A stretch of DNA of 64,000 nt from Ligula intestinalis (taxonomy: Eukaryota > Platyhelminthes > Cestoda > Diphyllobothriidea > Diphyllobothriidae): NCBI GenBank assembly GCA_036362985.1, contig JAYGXS010000004.1, positions 39,159,626-39,223,625 of the forward strand, given 5' to 3'. Shown in pieces: positions 1-13,835 of the stretch. Made by a program: the position numbers and the translations under genes. The notes under the pieces are model-generated. The model was not told the DNA's origin. It saw nothing but the letters and a program-made list of their open reading frames with translations, and did not search any database. Position 1 is the first letter of the stretch. The number at the start of each line of letters is the position of its first letter.

Positions 1-3000
1 ATATCGGTTCGGTAAATGCCTAGGTCAGCATTTACAATCTGTTATTCACGGAGGACTTGGCGCTAGATAGCGCAACTTAAGAGGAGATACCACGGGTGTG
101 TATCTCTTCCTCTGTCGTTGCAGCGAATGTCAACAGACCAGCAGCAAACAGAAATCAGGACTTCTGCAACGATCCAATCCAAAAGTTAACTTCAGGGAAT
201 TGTACATCAATATCAATAGAATGCTGTTCACATCAAAGGATAAAATCGCGAGCCTTAGAAGTATACTTTTAAAAAAAGCACCAAGATCGAAGAGGAACTC
301 ACAGTTTGACCTCCAAAACCAGCAGAGATTTCGATCGAATAAAACTATTAGTCTGGGACGGTTTCCGAATGCTACTCAACGTAAAAATGGGTACGTACAG
401 GGCTGTTGTCCTATCAGCACTTTTATACGTGTTCAGTATTGAGTGGCACCAGAGTATGAAGTTACAGGGGCCTTTTTAGTAGGAGAATTCAATCAGTTAC
501 ACTGATTACTGATCTGTTGAGTATGATTTTGCCGAGAAGCCACCAACTCTGTTGGAAACTTCATCCGTAAGTGTACCAAGTAAGAGCACAGTTAGAGGGC
601 ATAGTGGAATATGACCATGAGTTCGTCAAGCAGATTACGAAAAATTTGTACTTTTTGAAAAATACTCCTATTACCAGCATTCAGTATAATCTTTACGGAC
701 CTGTGCCATCAGTTAGTAGCTCCTGTCCTCATTAGTCCAGTTAACTGTTGTCCATCCTCCCATTCATAAGAAAACAATTCGGAATATAAATCACCTTCAC
801 CTCCGAAGAATTGTTATTTGAATGCCGCGGAATGAACACGCATGCCCCTAGGCTTCCCTTTACCATCCGACTCCTCCTTCTAAGCTATGTTGCCATAGCT
901 TCGAGTCGAAGAGGAAACCTAATGGTCGTAAACAGCACTTACTCTTATATATTATTAAAATCCATCTTCTGGTCGTGTGAACCCTCCTACTCCTAAAATC
1001 CAGTTGGAAGAGAATGATCCTTCAGCACAAAGCTGTGGCCTAGCAATGCTAGGTAGTCATAGTCTCTCTCACTCACGCGGAAAGCACTGTAGGTTTCATT
1101 GATATGCATTTGCTGATCGCAGTAGAGGACAGCGTTTTATTCTCGTGAGCCTTTCCACGCATCTTACCTGCGATGTCCGCATGAGTTAACTTTATGGCAG
1201 ACGCTACTTTCACCCTTCGGGTGTCGTTGAAGGGGTCGAAGGTGAAGGCAGTTGCACATACGACATATTTGGTGGGGCAGAACTTTAAACTTGGTCGATA
1301 TCCAGGAGGCTGGGTTCATCAGAGGTCGCGATAGCCATAGGTGGAACGTCCGTAGGTGTTTAGAGGCTATTTAAGAGAATGTTTCACTCCCGAGGATCCA
1401 TGTCCACCTCTGTTTGACTAGGTCGTCTCAGTATCTCTCGGTCGCTCATTGCACTTAGGCAATATATTTTAGTCAATATATGGAAGCATTTTCGGTTTAG
1501 CATGGAACATCGTACTCGAGTAAAAATTAAGGATATTCAACTGATATCATACAGATGGACAGATATACACATGCTCGGAAAGAGAGAGGGGAGATAGGGG
1601 AAAGAGTGATTAATGACAACATCAAGAACGACAGAGTTCAGTGCGTGGTATTCTTCTACAAGGTTGAGTCATGTGACGATCATGTGTGCGTCCTCGATCA
1701 CGAAAAGAGCCTTGACTCGTCTGCGTTAGATCAGTCTGACGGGGTAGGAAAGACCAGTATAGGGTGAAATTCATTAAGGATAGTCCACATGAGAAGTGAC
1801 CATTAGGCAAGCGGATATGGAGTGTTCGCTTTACGGGGCGCGTGCACTTCGGGGGGCAGATCAAATGGCCTTATAAACGTCGTTGAAGCATGCCGGGATG
1901 CAGGGGGGGAGGGGTTCTGAATTAAAAGGAGACGTCAAGGAATAGGTTACGGGTGGAGGAAAGCAGGGGATTGTGGGGTGCGCACGATAATGCCTCCAAG
2001 GTTCTGAAGCTTCCGTCACCGCCCTGGGCTGTGTTGCGATGATTTTTTTGAAAAAGTGTCCGCACGCAAGCACGCGTACCATAGTGGAAATGGTTAGAAG
2101 AGCCCGCTTTGGAAGTGGAGACGCGGAGCCGCCGGTGGTGCGACGAGGCGGTTATTAATCATTTTTTCTCTGTATGACTCACAACCTCCACGCCTGTGTC
2201 GGTGCGTCGCATTGGGTGGGTTCGTTTGTCGGCATTATAAATAATGTTTCTGACTTTAAGTAGCGCTCTTCTGATGAAATGACTTTTATAAAGGTGAAAC
2301 CAGTCCGGCAGAGAGGGGAAAACTCGACAATATGAAGGTCAGCAAGTAGGTGAGACTTCTTCACATGCGGTAGATAGTAGTTGTATCGATATTTGTTAAT
2401 ATATTAACTTCGGTTGTGCTTCAGCTTGTTGTGTTGATATCGTGGTCAAATGACCATATGGTATAAAAGTGGGCGTTTGGCATGGAAGTGAAGACCGGAT
2501 GAATGGAGATCCGAACTGCCGTCCCTATCCCCTCGTTGTGTTGAAACCCTGGGAAAATGTGGGCTGTGAACAGGTGATATATAGTGCGATGTATGGAAGG
2601 AAGATCCAGGCTGTGTGACCCGGGATCCATGCTGCCGTGTCGTATAAAAAATCTGCTCAGGTGTTGATTGTGGTCCAAGGAGCGTGATAATACGCTTCGG
2701 TGAGGAGTTTCCTGCGCCCACCCCCAGTCTTCACGAATCTGTCATGACAGAGGACACGGGCGATTGAGGAAACATACTACCACTTAAATTCAACTGCCAC
2801 CCAAGGGACCGAGTTTGCCTTTAGCCTACTGAAGCACGCAGTGGAGATCATCGAACTCGACAGTTGAACGGTTGTATATGAAATTTGAGGCTGAAAGTTG
2901 TAAAGGTGGGTGCTAATCTCGGTGATGTCTCTTTACATTGTTTATCATAGCGATGGCAAGGATCGCGTTAAGGGCCCCTCTCCCCACAGAACGCAGGACT

Positions 3001-3129
3001 GGAAATCCTGCACAGTACAGAGGACTTTCATTAAAGCTCACAGAAATTGTCTCCCTAGAATGTATTGCAAGGTCGCTTGCATGTAGCCTTAAGGCAAAAT
3101 GGGACGAGCATTTTCCGTAAACCGAGCGA
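1..3129. other. No gene recognised
   Basis: Only short, unconserved reading frames on both strands. A small hairpin, GAGATAC with GTATCTC, lies at 84-106. Nothing else is supported. Confidence 0.6.
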
Positions 3130-3350
3130 TGATTACCACTCTATTATAATTAATATTACTGATCATAGCCAATAGGACAGTAAGCATGTTGCCCAATGAT
3201 AAAGCCTTGGACTCAAGCATCCCAGATCCCGCTTTCGAATCCTGAGGCTTAAGTCACCTGGCTGATGATGGCTAAAACGTCAGAAAAGACTATCCCGGCA
3301 TACTTTTTCTGTGTCGGTACTCCATTGTCTGCATACACTATTAGTAATTA
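3130..3350 (+). repeat. tRNA-derived SINE-like copy D1
   Basis: A tRNA-like stretch has GCCTTGGACTCAAGCATCCC leading to the B-box-like GCTTTCGAATCCTGAG. It is followed by a body beginning GGCTGATGATGGCTAAAACG and preceded by CTCTATTATAATTAATATTA. The same order recurs at 3425-3570. The A box is degraded, so it is unlikely to be a working tRNA gene. Confidence 0.5.
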
Positions 3351-3424
3351 TGCTACTATCTACGAGGGCAATAGGTAAAGCCCCAAGGCACAAAAGGACA
3401 AGTATTCCGTAGTCTGATCGTGAA

Positions 3425-3570
3425 CGCTACTATATTATAATTAACATTCCAGATTACGACCGACAGGTCAATAGACCCGTAGCTCAATGGTAGATCGTTC
3501 GACTCAATGTCCCAATCCCTCGCGTTCGAAGCTCAACTGATTTGCGCTTTTTGGCTGGCCGATGGCAAGG
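3425..3570 (+). repeat. tRNA-derived SINE-like copy D2
   Basis: Has an A-box-like CGTAGCTCAATGGTAGATCG and a B-box-like GCGTTCGAAGCTC at tRNA-like spacing, followed by TTGGCTGGCCGATGGCAAGG. It is preceded by CTATATTATAATTAACATTC, shared with the copy about 290 bp upstream. It resembles a SINE with a tRNA head rather than an intact tRNA. Confidence 0.5.
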
Positions 3571-5526
3571 GATAAGCATAAAATGACAATTCAAGATTCG
3601 CTTGTTTTTGCCCTTATCCCATACTCGCATTCATATGCATATATAATATCCGCCACCCTCCGAACAAGACGAAGAATAAGGGACGAGTTCATTGAAAATG
3701 TATTTGGGCTGCCGCTTCGGAATTTCTGTCGTTTCCGTCGTCAGAATAGTGTGTTTGTTCGTCCCGCTTGCCAGCAGGAAGGGCCACACGATAAGATATC
3801 CGGACCTCGCATTTTCAAGCGTATTGCTTTCTGCATATATGTAACCAGTGCTAATGGGGAGCACGCTGGATAGTGTACATTCAGGGAGAATATAATGAAA
3901 GAACTCGATTTGTCCGACGTGCTTTCGCGTTAAGTATATTTTTCTATGGTATAGGGTGCTCCTTAGTGAATTGTTGCATGAAGTGATATCCGTTGCTATC
4001 TTTGGCGTTCTGACTTCATATAAGCTGTCCATTCTCTCATATATCACGCTACAAGTGCTTCTTGGTCTATAAACTTTTGATTGGCTAATATTGTGCTTTG
4101 ATTCTCGTGTCTTTTGGCTAAATTGAGCATGCGTATTCTAAAATATTTCTGACTACCAAAAACTCTCAATGCCACCTAGGTCAACCAATACCTAATTACA
4201 CTTAAATCGATTTGGTAAAATGGTTTAAGTAAGGGAAGAGTGCTTTTTCAGGTGTACGCAGTATCGCATAATGCAATATTGTGATTTTTAACAATGTGCA
4301 TGCTGGCATCGTTATCATAAGTTTTTTAAACCGTTATTACTTTCAAACGCAGTTTTTATATTACGGCTGAAAAAACTAGCATGAACTTTAATTCCCGACC
4401 GGAACCACATAAGGCAAGTATAACCTCACAGACCATTTTTTCCAAAAACTCCAATTACTAAAATATCTGAAAAAAATCTCCATGCCTTACCTCAGCTCTT
4501 TTCCAAGTGACAAAGCTCAATTTGATTTAGTTGTATTTACCAAAGTCTTTTTTCCTCTTTTGCTTACAGTACTTCGTCTGAGCTACTTTAGCTCTTGAGC
4601 ATGTAACGCAATTTACTCTGCGGAGAATACCGGTTATGGTATGTGCGCCAAACATCGACGTCGGGATTTAATTTGCAGACCGTCAGTAGGCCTGATCAGT
4701 GTGCTGATCCACGGCCGCCTCTGCACTGGAAGTCTTCGCGATGATCAAACAGTCATGCTTGCCGTCCGTTAAACTGCAGATGAGAAGGCGTCGCATAGCG
4801 CCCTCCCCGTCACGCCCCACCACTGTCTGCCGCCAGAGCGGCAAAAAATGAATCGGTGAAGGCCATGCCGCCTGACCAGAGCTTTGACGGTTCGCAAGAT
4901 CACCACTCCCGCTTGGCCGGCCTTGTGATTTATTGAAGGAAGGCGGCTACTGTTGACGGGAAAGTACTTCTAAAAAAGCAGAGCTCAGGAGTGAGCAGTT
5001 GCAACTCTCCCTCTCTCTCTTCTTGTCGGCAGCCCTTCTACACCGGAAGCCTGCCCTGCCCATGGGGACCGCACGCAGACTCAGGAAGCTGCTTTTGTCC
5101 GTTGTGATGTGCGCGTGCGCCCACACTGTCTAAAAGCACCGACTCCTGCACGCTTTTTTCAATGATGCAGGCCCTCCCCCAACACATCTCCGTTCCCCTT
5201 CCGACACTTCAGCCGGCGAACGGTGTCTTTCACCTTGCCGCGGACAACAAACGAAGGAGCAACCAACTGCATTAAAACATCAAGTGGTACCATTCACCAG
5301 CAAAAGTCGCTTGTATTTCTAGTTTCGGGTGAACACCAGCAGCTACATCCTCCATAATGTAACATGTAAAACGTACATTTTTGATTACGCCTCCCTAGGA
5401 CGAATTTGCCTTGACTTTTCCGTCCGCATCATGTCTACAAAAGAAGCATTCTGAAATCTACGTGACAAAACCTTCAAAAAGCACGCGGGAGGTTGCGTTT
5501 AGCAAAACTGCCTGTGAACAGCAGTT
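3571..5526. other. Non-coding stretch
   Basis: Mixed composition: AT-rich near 4060-4600, GC-richer near 4640-5270. The open frame on the minus strand at 3631-4047 (138 codons) has no recognisable domain or splice context. Confidence 0.6.
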
Positions 5527-5645
5527 CATTCTCTTCCTCTTCTTCTTCTTGCTCTTCTTCTTCTTGCTCTTCTTCTTCTTCTCATTCTTATTCTTCTTTT
5601 TCTTCTTCTTCTTCTTCTTCTTCTTCTTCTTCTTCTTCTTCTTCT
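5527..5645. repeat. (TTC)n microsatellite, imperfect then pure
   Basis: About 120 bp of CTT/TTC units, with TCTTGC interruptions in the first half and a pure run near 5600-5645. The apparent poly-Ser, poly-Phe and poly-Arg reading frames across it are artefacts. Confidence 0.97.
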
Positions 5646-7734
5646 GAATTTAGACCTCCAAACTCGAATTCTTGTAGCCTGTTGCATGGCGGTTAACCGT
5701 AGAAAATTCCTAAGTGTAAACGTATGAGGGATCTGAATGATGATTTTTGGATTATTTGTCATAATCGAGAGGAGAAAACCCAAAAGTTGAGACTAGATTC
5801 GTTTAGTCAGCGGGCGATTGAGTTAAACGTTCTCATACCCAGCCCACAGAGTGTCGTGTTGTCCTTCTGCCTAGGATAGGACTCCTCGGATCTTTCATTT
5901 TGAACTGATTCCTGGGACCTGCCTGTTCGTTTCTATCAGATATGACTCCGTGCGCGTTAAACGCAAGCAGTCCGGAAATTATTGTTTCAGTAGCACTTTT
6001 TAATCGGACACAGTAATATGCCTCTCCCTCGGTACTATATCCGAGCTTGCGTCAAATTTCAGCAGGAATTCTGGTTAGGTTTTAAATTAAGGTGACCGTA
6101 AGGTTAGTGTTAGGACACAGAAATAAGTACCTTCTTTCCAGGAGAAGTTAGCGCAAGACGGAGATGGGTTACCACTTTCTATGTTGACCCCACTCATAGT
6201 TTTCGATTGACTCTAATCACTCTCGGCCGTAGGCAAGTCGTGAGGCCGTAGTTCAGATAGTAAGGTATTGAAATCTAATGCTCGATGTTTTACTGGCAAA
6301 TAGGCGCCAAGCGGCCATTTTGACATTCTTATTCGCTAGCAGTGCTCACTCAAAATCTTTCCGATTATTGCTCAAGCTGACGGGTTAAAACAATTCCGTA
6401 AGGAAGTTTTGGCAAGACTGTCTTTCTTATTTGACTATGGAGAAATAATAGGGGTCCAGATATTCTGCTGCTAAAAATTGCGCATCGAGGTTACGTCATT
6501 TACCGTATTGTTACAAAAGACCATACTAGATATAAGTTATTTTCAAGTACTTACTCGAATTTCAACAGATAGTTTATACCGAAAATGTAAATATCTTTGT
6601 CGTACCCGATCGGAGTCCCAGACCCTTGATTTGGTGGGGAGAGGGATGTTTACACGAACGCTCTATGTCAGATCCTACTAGGAAAACCACATAACTATTT
6701 GGATGGAGGAAAACTTTGAACACATGATGCGTTCACGAGAGTGACGAAGCAATGCTGAACGTTAGTGCTTTGAGGCAGGTGGCGGAAAGACTGCACTCGC
6801 GCGCGCGTTTTGTTCTCATCACCGCCTCCTGTCCAAACTTTACTACCACAATTTCAAAGAGGGGTGGGGGTGCTGGACGCCGAAAATGCGCAGCACTGCT
6901 TGTGCAAATGGCTTATTGAAGACTAGGTAAACCTCACAGTTTTCTGTGCACGGAAAGGCAAGCACACAAAAGGAGAACCAGAAGTGGACATGCAACGTCA
7001 TATACCTGTTTACCGTTCAAAGGCCACACCATTCTACGTCCCCCTGAATTTCCCTGCATATGGCCTTCCCTCGTCCCTAAGTTGCCCAAAGTAAAACGCG
7101 CAACAGGAAAATCGGTTGGAGCGGCGCATGCCACGCCGAAAGACGAGAGGCGTATGCATTCCTTTAGCTAAGAGTGAGCGGGGAGGAAGGCTCAGCAGTG
7201 AGGTGCGCATGTACGGTAAAAAGTAAGAAACGGGGACAGTGTGGAACGGCCGAGTTCGGGGTGGGTGGCAGGGTGTAATGATAAATTGAGCTTGGACGAG
7301 GGAGTTGGTAATGGTTCAGAATGCCAACGAGGGCCAGGGAGAATGTGCGCGTGTAACTCAATTTGCATATTTTGTCCATTATAGTCTTGCTCACTTTATT
7401 GTGAGGTAGCAGATAAATCTGCATTTCAGTTGCCCTTCAGGTGGCCTTCCCGTCTCTGTGGCTGTACACCTGGCCTAAACATTTATTGCTGAGTCTCGTA
7501 CATTTTATGCAGGTGAGTAGACTTTTGGTTCCCGTCATCGTGTATTAAAATATCGAGTGGTTTTGCCGGATGCAGTCAAGGGTTCCAAAAGCTCAGCTTC
7601 ACCGTTTTTTGAACAAAGTTTTCCAAAACCGCGAACATGAGTCTCGTGATTACTTCACTACGATTATTTGTTATTGCTAAGGCGTACTAACTAACTGTCC
7701 AGACACACAGTTTCCTGGTATTTTGCTGTGAGGT
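5646..7734. other. Non-coding stretch
   Basis: Contains the short family C fragment at 6071-6120 and a small CGCGCG run near 6798. No gene is seen. Confidence 0.6.
6071..6120. repeat. Family C telomere-like repeat, short copy
   Basis: GGTTAGGTTTTAAATTAAGG and AAGGTTAGTGTTAGGACAC are degenerate TTAGGG-type units, with the GGACAC end seen at other family C copies. Confidence 0.4.
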
Positions 7735-7835
7735 CTGGCTCATCACTGGGTTCCCCAGCATTCCCTGTGTGCTTTCTGATTGATAGGCCACTTTTGATAT
7801 TTCAGCTTTTTACAGTCCTCAGAAATGTAGTTCTA
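7735..7835 (+). repeat. Repeat family A, tail fragment
   Basis: The segment around CCAGCATTCCCTGTGTGCTT and TTTCAGCTTTTTACAGTCCT corresponds to the middle of the longer copy at 57725-58045. The head is missing. Confidence 0.45.
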
Positions 7836-8547
7836 GTTCAGAGTAGATCAGTATACTAAAGGGCCTAAAGTTCCAGATTATTTCTTATTGTTGTAGCCGT
7901 CTGTATACGCATGAGCCGAAGCGCTCACAGTTACCAGCGGGAGCTATTCGTTTTGGTTATTTATGCCTGTTTAGCCAAGATGTACCAAAGCCTATTGGCC
8001 TTAAAGGTCGCAGTTTAGAGTGGGCCAGAGAATTTAACTTGTGAGAAGATCGGTAGAAGATGAATTTGTTTGAGCTGAACATTATAAATTTACAAAAGCC
8101 TTGCAGCTATAAAGAACAACTTAATGTAGAGTAAGAAGTTATCGTGACTAAAACAGCAAACACGACGAATATCATGGATCATTTCTACCCAAAAATACAA
8201 CAAGCAACAAGTTCGGTGGTTGTTAAGAGCTGACAATCGTATCTTTGACAAAAAAGTGATGCAGGCTCGAGCGTATGGCATTAACGTAGCCTATACTGTG
8301 CTTAAGTGACCTAGGAGGAAGAAGGAGCCTGCCCAAAAGACTCTGAGTTCAGGCAACGGTTGAAACAATATTGTTGTTTGTCAATTTCCTCAGAAAATAA
8401 AACTATACTGGACTTACTTTCTTTTGTATTAAGGTCTTTAGACGCAGACGGAAAGTTGCTGGGAATATTCGGTCGGAAGTCCACCATCCACAGAAAATTA
8501 CCTGTTGAACTGTCAACTGGCAGCCAGAATCATAGATTGAGGTGACA

Positions 8548-8665
8548 TAGTACACCATAGGCGCAATACAGGTTCTAGCTAAAAATCTGGACACGTATTT
8601 CGCCGATATTCTACCACTGCATTGAACAGCTGAGAGGCATTCAGCTCATCAGTGGGTCAGTTATA
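8548..8665 (+). repeat. Repeat family A, copy 1 (divergent)
   Basis: Contains GCAATACAGGTTCTAGCTAA, then GGACACGTATTTCGCCGATA and a CACTGCATTGAACAGC tail. This matches the order of motifs in the copies at 20668, 21021 and 57725. Confidence 0.7.
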
Positions 8666-9104
8666 GCAACAATATCAACTCGCGGATGTCAAAAATCTTA
8701 CTGGTCCAAGCTCCCCCTGAACAGGTCATGCGTCCTCGTTCCCGTCGTGTGAAGAAAATAGCTATTTGTTACGTACCTCGCAAAGTCCAGACAGAGCGGT
8801 AGATCACGAGTTGTTTGGCTTAGCTATCTGTGGGGGTGCATCGATCAATGTGAATTGGAAATGTTTCGAAATCTCATAAGAATTTGATTCAAAGCTCGGA
8901 TTCACCTATCATGAGGTACAAAAAGGAAGTTGCTAGCATCTGCATTTAAGACTATTTTACAGCATTTTTAGTCATCAAAGCTAAGGGCTCCCAAATTTCT
9001 GATCTATGCATATTTGAAAGGAACCGGTAATGATGATTTGTATGGCCACCTAAACAGGAAACGGGAATAGTAAAGTCCCAACCAATTAGAATATGTGGCT
9101 TTGA

Positions 9105-9345
9105 GATAAATTTCAGGGAGGACGAATATTCCCGTGCCCATACCCCAACGCTAACCCTCACATAAAACTAAACTGTAACCTTACTCGTAACCTTAGCCCT
9201 ACCTTAGCCCTACAGTTAACACGAATTAAAATCTTAGCCTCTAACACAATCTTGAATTTAACTCTAATCACAACTCTAATTTTAACACCAAAATTACCCT
9301 AATTCTCATCCTAAACCTTACCGTAATTTCCCGAAAGATGCTGTA
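9105..9345. repeat. Family C telomere-like repeat
   Basis: About 200 bp of degenerate CCCTAA/CTAACC units (CGCTAACCCTCA, TTAGCCCTACCTTAGCCCTA and others). It is preceded by ATTTCAGGGAGGACGAATAT and TCCCGTGCCCAT, which match the outer flank of other copies. Confidence 0.6.
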
Positions 9346-10847
9346 AAGCCAAATATACTGTGGATGGTCTCTGTTCATGTGTCTTGTTTACGTGACCATA
9401 TCAGTCATTCTGACGCAGGAACTTCCCTTTAATGCAGTTCAAAGAGAAATGGTAGGTCTCTTCGGGCACGCCATCCACCTACGTGTCACTAAAAGTCTTC
9501 CGACTGGAAGCATAAAATTATTGTGAAAATTCTGATGAAGAAAACAGTTAAAGCTGTCTTGCTGTCTTGGCTTAAATTCTTCGACAAAAATGAACACACC
9601 AAAGTATCTTCTAAAATACAATTGCGGCTAACTGAAGTCATCACTGGACAGGGTTCGTGTAGCAGTAGTAAGTAGTCTACTAGCCTAGAGTTGCAATTCA
9701 GCAAGTAATTAAGATGAAGACCAAAAAGAAGTAGCGAAACAGGAAAAAAGACCTCCATGAGCATGTACTTGCTCTTCTAAGGATTCAATTTCGCGCTTGA
9801 TTCAGCAACAGCAAAATTTGCAAGGTTTTTTGCTTGGGTCGCCTAAGTTTTTGGCTAATCGGTGGTAGATATCGTCGTTCACAGATGGAGGGTCTACCGC
9901 ATACATAGATTAATATCTAAGTGGAAGACCTTCCCCTAACGCCCACTGATTATGCAATTGCTTCCGGTCCAGAATGTGGAAGCAAAATTTACAAAAACAT
10001 TTCTCAAAACAATAATGTATAGTTTTTGGTCACTCCATACAATGGTGTTTTATCATTATTGAATCCTGATTGACGCTGGTACAAACTGTCAAAAGTTGCC
10101 CATTCGGGAAGCCCTACAGTCCACAGACTAGAGAAACTATAATTAATGATATTCTTTTCATAAACAAGGAGGTACTTCTTATGTAGTGTCATGTTTTTCG
10201 GGGCAGACTTTCATTCAACCACTGGAGCTGTGCTTTTTCTGAAGGACCCTTACCGATTCAGACTTCAATATATTAAGGCCCTGGCTGAAGATGAACAAAA
10301 AGTATTTAAAGAGATTTCGAAGTCTCATAGCAAAGGTGGGCTGGAAAAAAAGTTTAAAAATAAATATATTTTGTGAGTGTAAACAGTAATTTGACCATTT
10401 TGCCTCTCGCGCTAACGAAGAGGTTTTCACTACCACCGCAATTCCCTTGCCTCCAGCTTTCCTATGTATCGGTATTAATCTAAAGCAAACCTTGTATGCT
10501 AACTGATAGATTCACTAGCTTTTCTGATCATCAAGTTCTGACTGCGGAAAGGAAGCTTCTCATGAAAAGGTGACATACAGTCAGACAGTCAGGACACCTG
10601 AAGCTATCCAAACTGATAAACTCTTTTCCCGCAAACTGCCCACTAACTCCAAAGGTTTTTCATTAGATAAAAACAGATGCTCCGTTTTTTGCGCAATATC
10701 TAAGGTGACTGCACAAGAACCCTCATATCTAAATGACTTCCTTCATCCATTACTAATCCTTCTTTTTCCTCCTTTCGTTTTGGCGCCATGACGGACAGCC
10801 TGCCTCGGCGCAAGACGTTAATGGTGGGTTTCGCGCAGAATTTTCCA

Positions 10848-10858
10848 CCCCCCCCCCC
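10848..10858. repeat. Poly-C tract
   Basis: A run of about 11 C at the boundary between mixed sequence and the AT-rich block that starts near 10880. Confidence 0.9.
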
Positions 10859-12569
10859 AACACGGCTTCTTTCGTCATCTCCAGCGTATAAACTCATAAG
10901 CGTGTTAAGTTCATGGACATATTTTGCTAACAGATAGAGCCAACTATCTTCAAAAGTAATTTAGTTTATATTTTTCCAGCTTTCCATGCGGTATAAAGAT
11001 TGATATGTATGGGCGCGAATTTAAATATTTTTAAAATAATCTGCAGCTAATTTTGAAGTCACCCATCGTCATTTGTATATAGTTAGTTTAATTATCCAAG
11101 GTATTTTAAGGAATGAAAATTGACCCGCTAGCAATCTTGGTCCGGTAATTTCTAGGCCATTTGCCATAAAACGCTGCACTTCACTTACTCAATAGTTTAT
11201 CGTGTGTCCAAAATATTAAACGCTTTAGCGTGCGGTTATTAATTCTTTGTGTCAGGTGATAGGAATCCGAGTGCCTTGATTTTCAGATTTGTATTTTGAT
11301 AATTGAGGTTAATATTTAAAAATCTGACGTACTGTAACGTTGCGGTGATAAGTTCACCCAGTCTTCTTTGATTAACATATAAGCCAATCAATATAGACGT
11401 CTATGATGCTCCTTTAGCGACTCTCTAATACGTTTCTGGAGCCTGCGCGTGTTATCGCCACAAAATGCATGTGCCTTGTGTGATGCATCTCATGTGACGG
11501 CCGAAATTTTAGACTATCACTTAGATGAGAAGACAGCACATAGGAGAGTTTGTAAGATTAATTACTATGCACCATGCTCTCACGGTATTTCATTTGCGCC
11601 AGGATTCTGGCATTGAATGCTTGCGTTTGCAGCCACCTTCAAAAGTCACACGTGCAGGAACCATCCTATTTATATCGGCTTTCGATGCCTTCATGGACGT
11701 TCCCAGCATACTTAGTTGCTGTGTTCATTGTATAGTAAATTATGGCACCTTCGAAATTATCATTCCAAGAATGGGCAGCAGTGACTTAAAAATATCATAG
11801 TTATGTGATTTTAAGGATCGTGCCATGTCTACTTAGCTAGTCTCATATTTTTACGCTTATAATCGTTCTTTCTGAAGTTTACGATATAGTATATATCCAT
11901 TGTACAATTTAATAAGTCGCGTATGATATCCTCTCAAAAGCACAGATGAATGTTTTTTTATTGATGGGAATGTGCAAAACGTGTAATCTTGAAACCCTAA
12001 GTGCACGTGTATTGGCAAGTTGGGTAGAAAGTTACTCGGGAATTGAAAAGTCATTTTAAGAACTGGAGCTATGTATTGAGTATCCTCCAGTTCAACGACT
12101 CAAATTATGACGAGATTCTGACCAGGAATTGGACTTATTGTTCCGACCATCTACCTCGATCTTCCACTCCATTACTGCGCAGCCCTGAAGTAACTCTACC
12201 TCCTGCAAGGTATTCGTAAGTTCAACGAGAATTAACTACGTAAGTAAAATGAAAAGGTCATCTGCTTCAATGGGGTCCAATGTACCTTGAACTTATGTGA
12301 TTGGGTCGAAGAGGATGCCTTTGGATCGACGGGACGCCTAAAACAGATACCGTATGGCGAGCCCTGCATGCATATTTCATGATAAAATTTAACTTGGTAG
12401 TTTAGCGTACATTTCGATAGGTGATTTTGATCAACTGAGTGGATTTAATAATAAGAAAGGCTTTAGTTTGGAAAATCGCCATCTCAGTTAAAGTTATAGA
12501 GCGGAAAGGGCACTCATTTTGGCTAAAATATGAGTAAGTTTACATCGAGAAAATTTGCTATACTATAAG

Positions 12570-13835
12570 GTATGACAGAGCCAAACTTTTTTTTAATATG
12601 CATTGTGCTGTGGAAGAATTCCAGAATCAGTACAAAAAGTGGAAAAATTATCCCTCCAAGAAGTCAAGCCAAGTTTAAGGAATCGCATTTATTTTTAAAA
12701 ACAAGCAACCATGTGAGTTTCAAAAAAATATGTTTAGCTAACCTGCCAAGTTTTTTGCACAAAATGTAGTACCAGGAAATTTTCATCGCATTTTGTTTTG
12801 TCCCACCGTTCACCTTACGAATAAGCAAAGTGTCCGCATATGTTACCGCGAAGGTGATGTAAAGAATGCCTAATTGAATGTTAGTCATGTAGAAATATCC
12901 TTTTTAAAACGATAGGTCTCGCTTATACCTTTTTTAGAAGCGGACCAGACAGGAGAATTATAAGTTGCATTTAAAAAATTGCCATATATGTGGCCAGTGT
13001 TTTGCATTTGCAAGTTTAAAACAGATCGTACAATTAATCCACTTATTCGGGAAATAATAAATTCGAAAAAGTAAAGTAAGTTCTTCCATTTCCAGTCCAA
13101 TTGAATCGTTCACCTTCAGGTATATTAAAACATTAGCAAAAGTCTCCAATTTTATTTTGAAATTACCTTGGAAAAAGCTATTATACAGAGACATTTGTCA
13201 GCTGAATATCCAATTAAATCACTTTTCAAAGAGGAAATCTAGCACAAAACGTCCGTTGCGGACGTTATTTTTTCTTGGCAATGCGGTTTGCAGTTTTGAA
13301 GCATTTCTAAATATGATACACATGGCCATCTTCATAAGAATTAATATCCAAAAACTCATTTTTCGGTAACTGCTCTTAATGTATATCTTACTTTAAAGGT
13401 TTTATTGCTAATGACGAACAGAAGCGCAATTTATGAATCAACGCACGAAGACACTGAACACGATGGAAAATAGGCCAGACTTTATTGGACGATGCTCAGT
13501 AAATAGTTATCTACCACTGGTAATAGATCTAAAATATTTTGACTGAGGGAAAGTTCTTTTATATGAAAAAGTTTACGTTTCGTTTTCAGCTTACAAAAAG
13601 ATTGAAATTTATTGCTTTAATTTATAGCAATTTTTTACGTCTCCGAATATGAACATTATCGGGAAGATTTTATTTTTCTTCACAAACATTTAGTACTTTT
13701 TATACTTCTTTTAAGTTTTACATTTGCTTAATGCTGCTCATTATCACTCCTAAGTTTTCTTAAATGCGCTCATGCCGGTATGCGAGTAACGATCAAACTT
13801 TTGCATGCAGCAATTGCCCTATTGTATCATAAAGA
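12570..13835. repeat. Old tandem duplication, unit 1 (AT-rich)
   Basis: Matches 14290-15500 at an offset of about 1.65-1.73 kb. Examples: TCAAGCCAAGTTTAAGGA with GAAGCCAAGTTAAACCAA; TTGCACAAAATGTAG with TTGCACAAAATGGAA; CTTGGCAATGCGGTTTGCAG with CTCGGCAATGTGTTTTGCTC; GAGTAACGATCAAACTT with GAGTAATGATCAAACTT. Identity looks moderate with many indels. No reading frame is preserved in both units. Confidence 0.65.

Larger units (their letters stand above)
8666..10880. other. Non-coding stretch
   Basis: Contains the family C copy at 9105-9345. The 62-codon frame at 10191-10376 has no recognised homologue in my memory and no supporting splice context. Confidence 0.55.

Noticed and set aside
3258..3290. 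CTGATGATGGCTAAAACGTC resembling a hammerhead core
   Set aside because: No stem II can form between the boxes, and the same text is part of the SINE-like body.
3631..4047. 138-codon minus-strand frame
   Set aside because: No motif, and the plus strand has an equally long empty frame in the same place.
5411..5783. Open frames rich in Ser, Phe or Arg on both strands
   Set aside because: They are translations of the TTC microsatellite.
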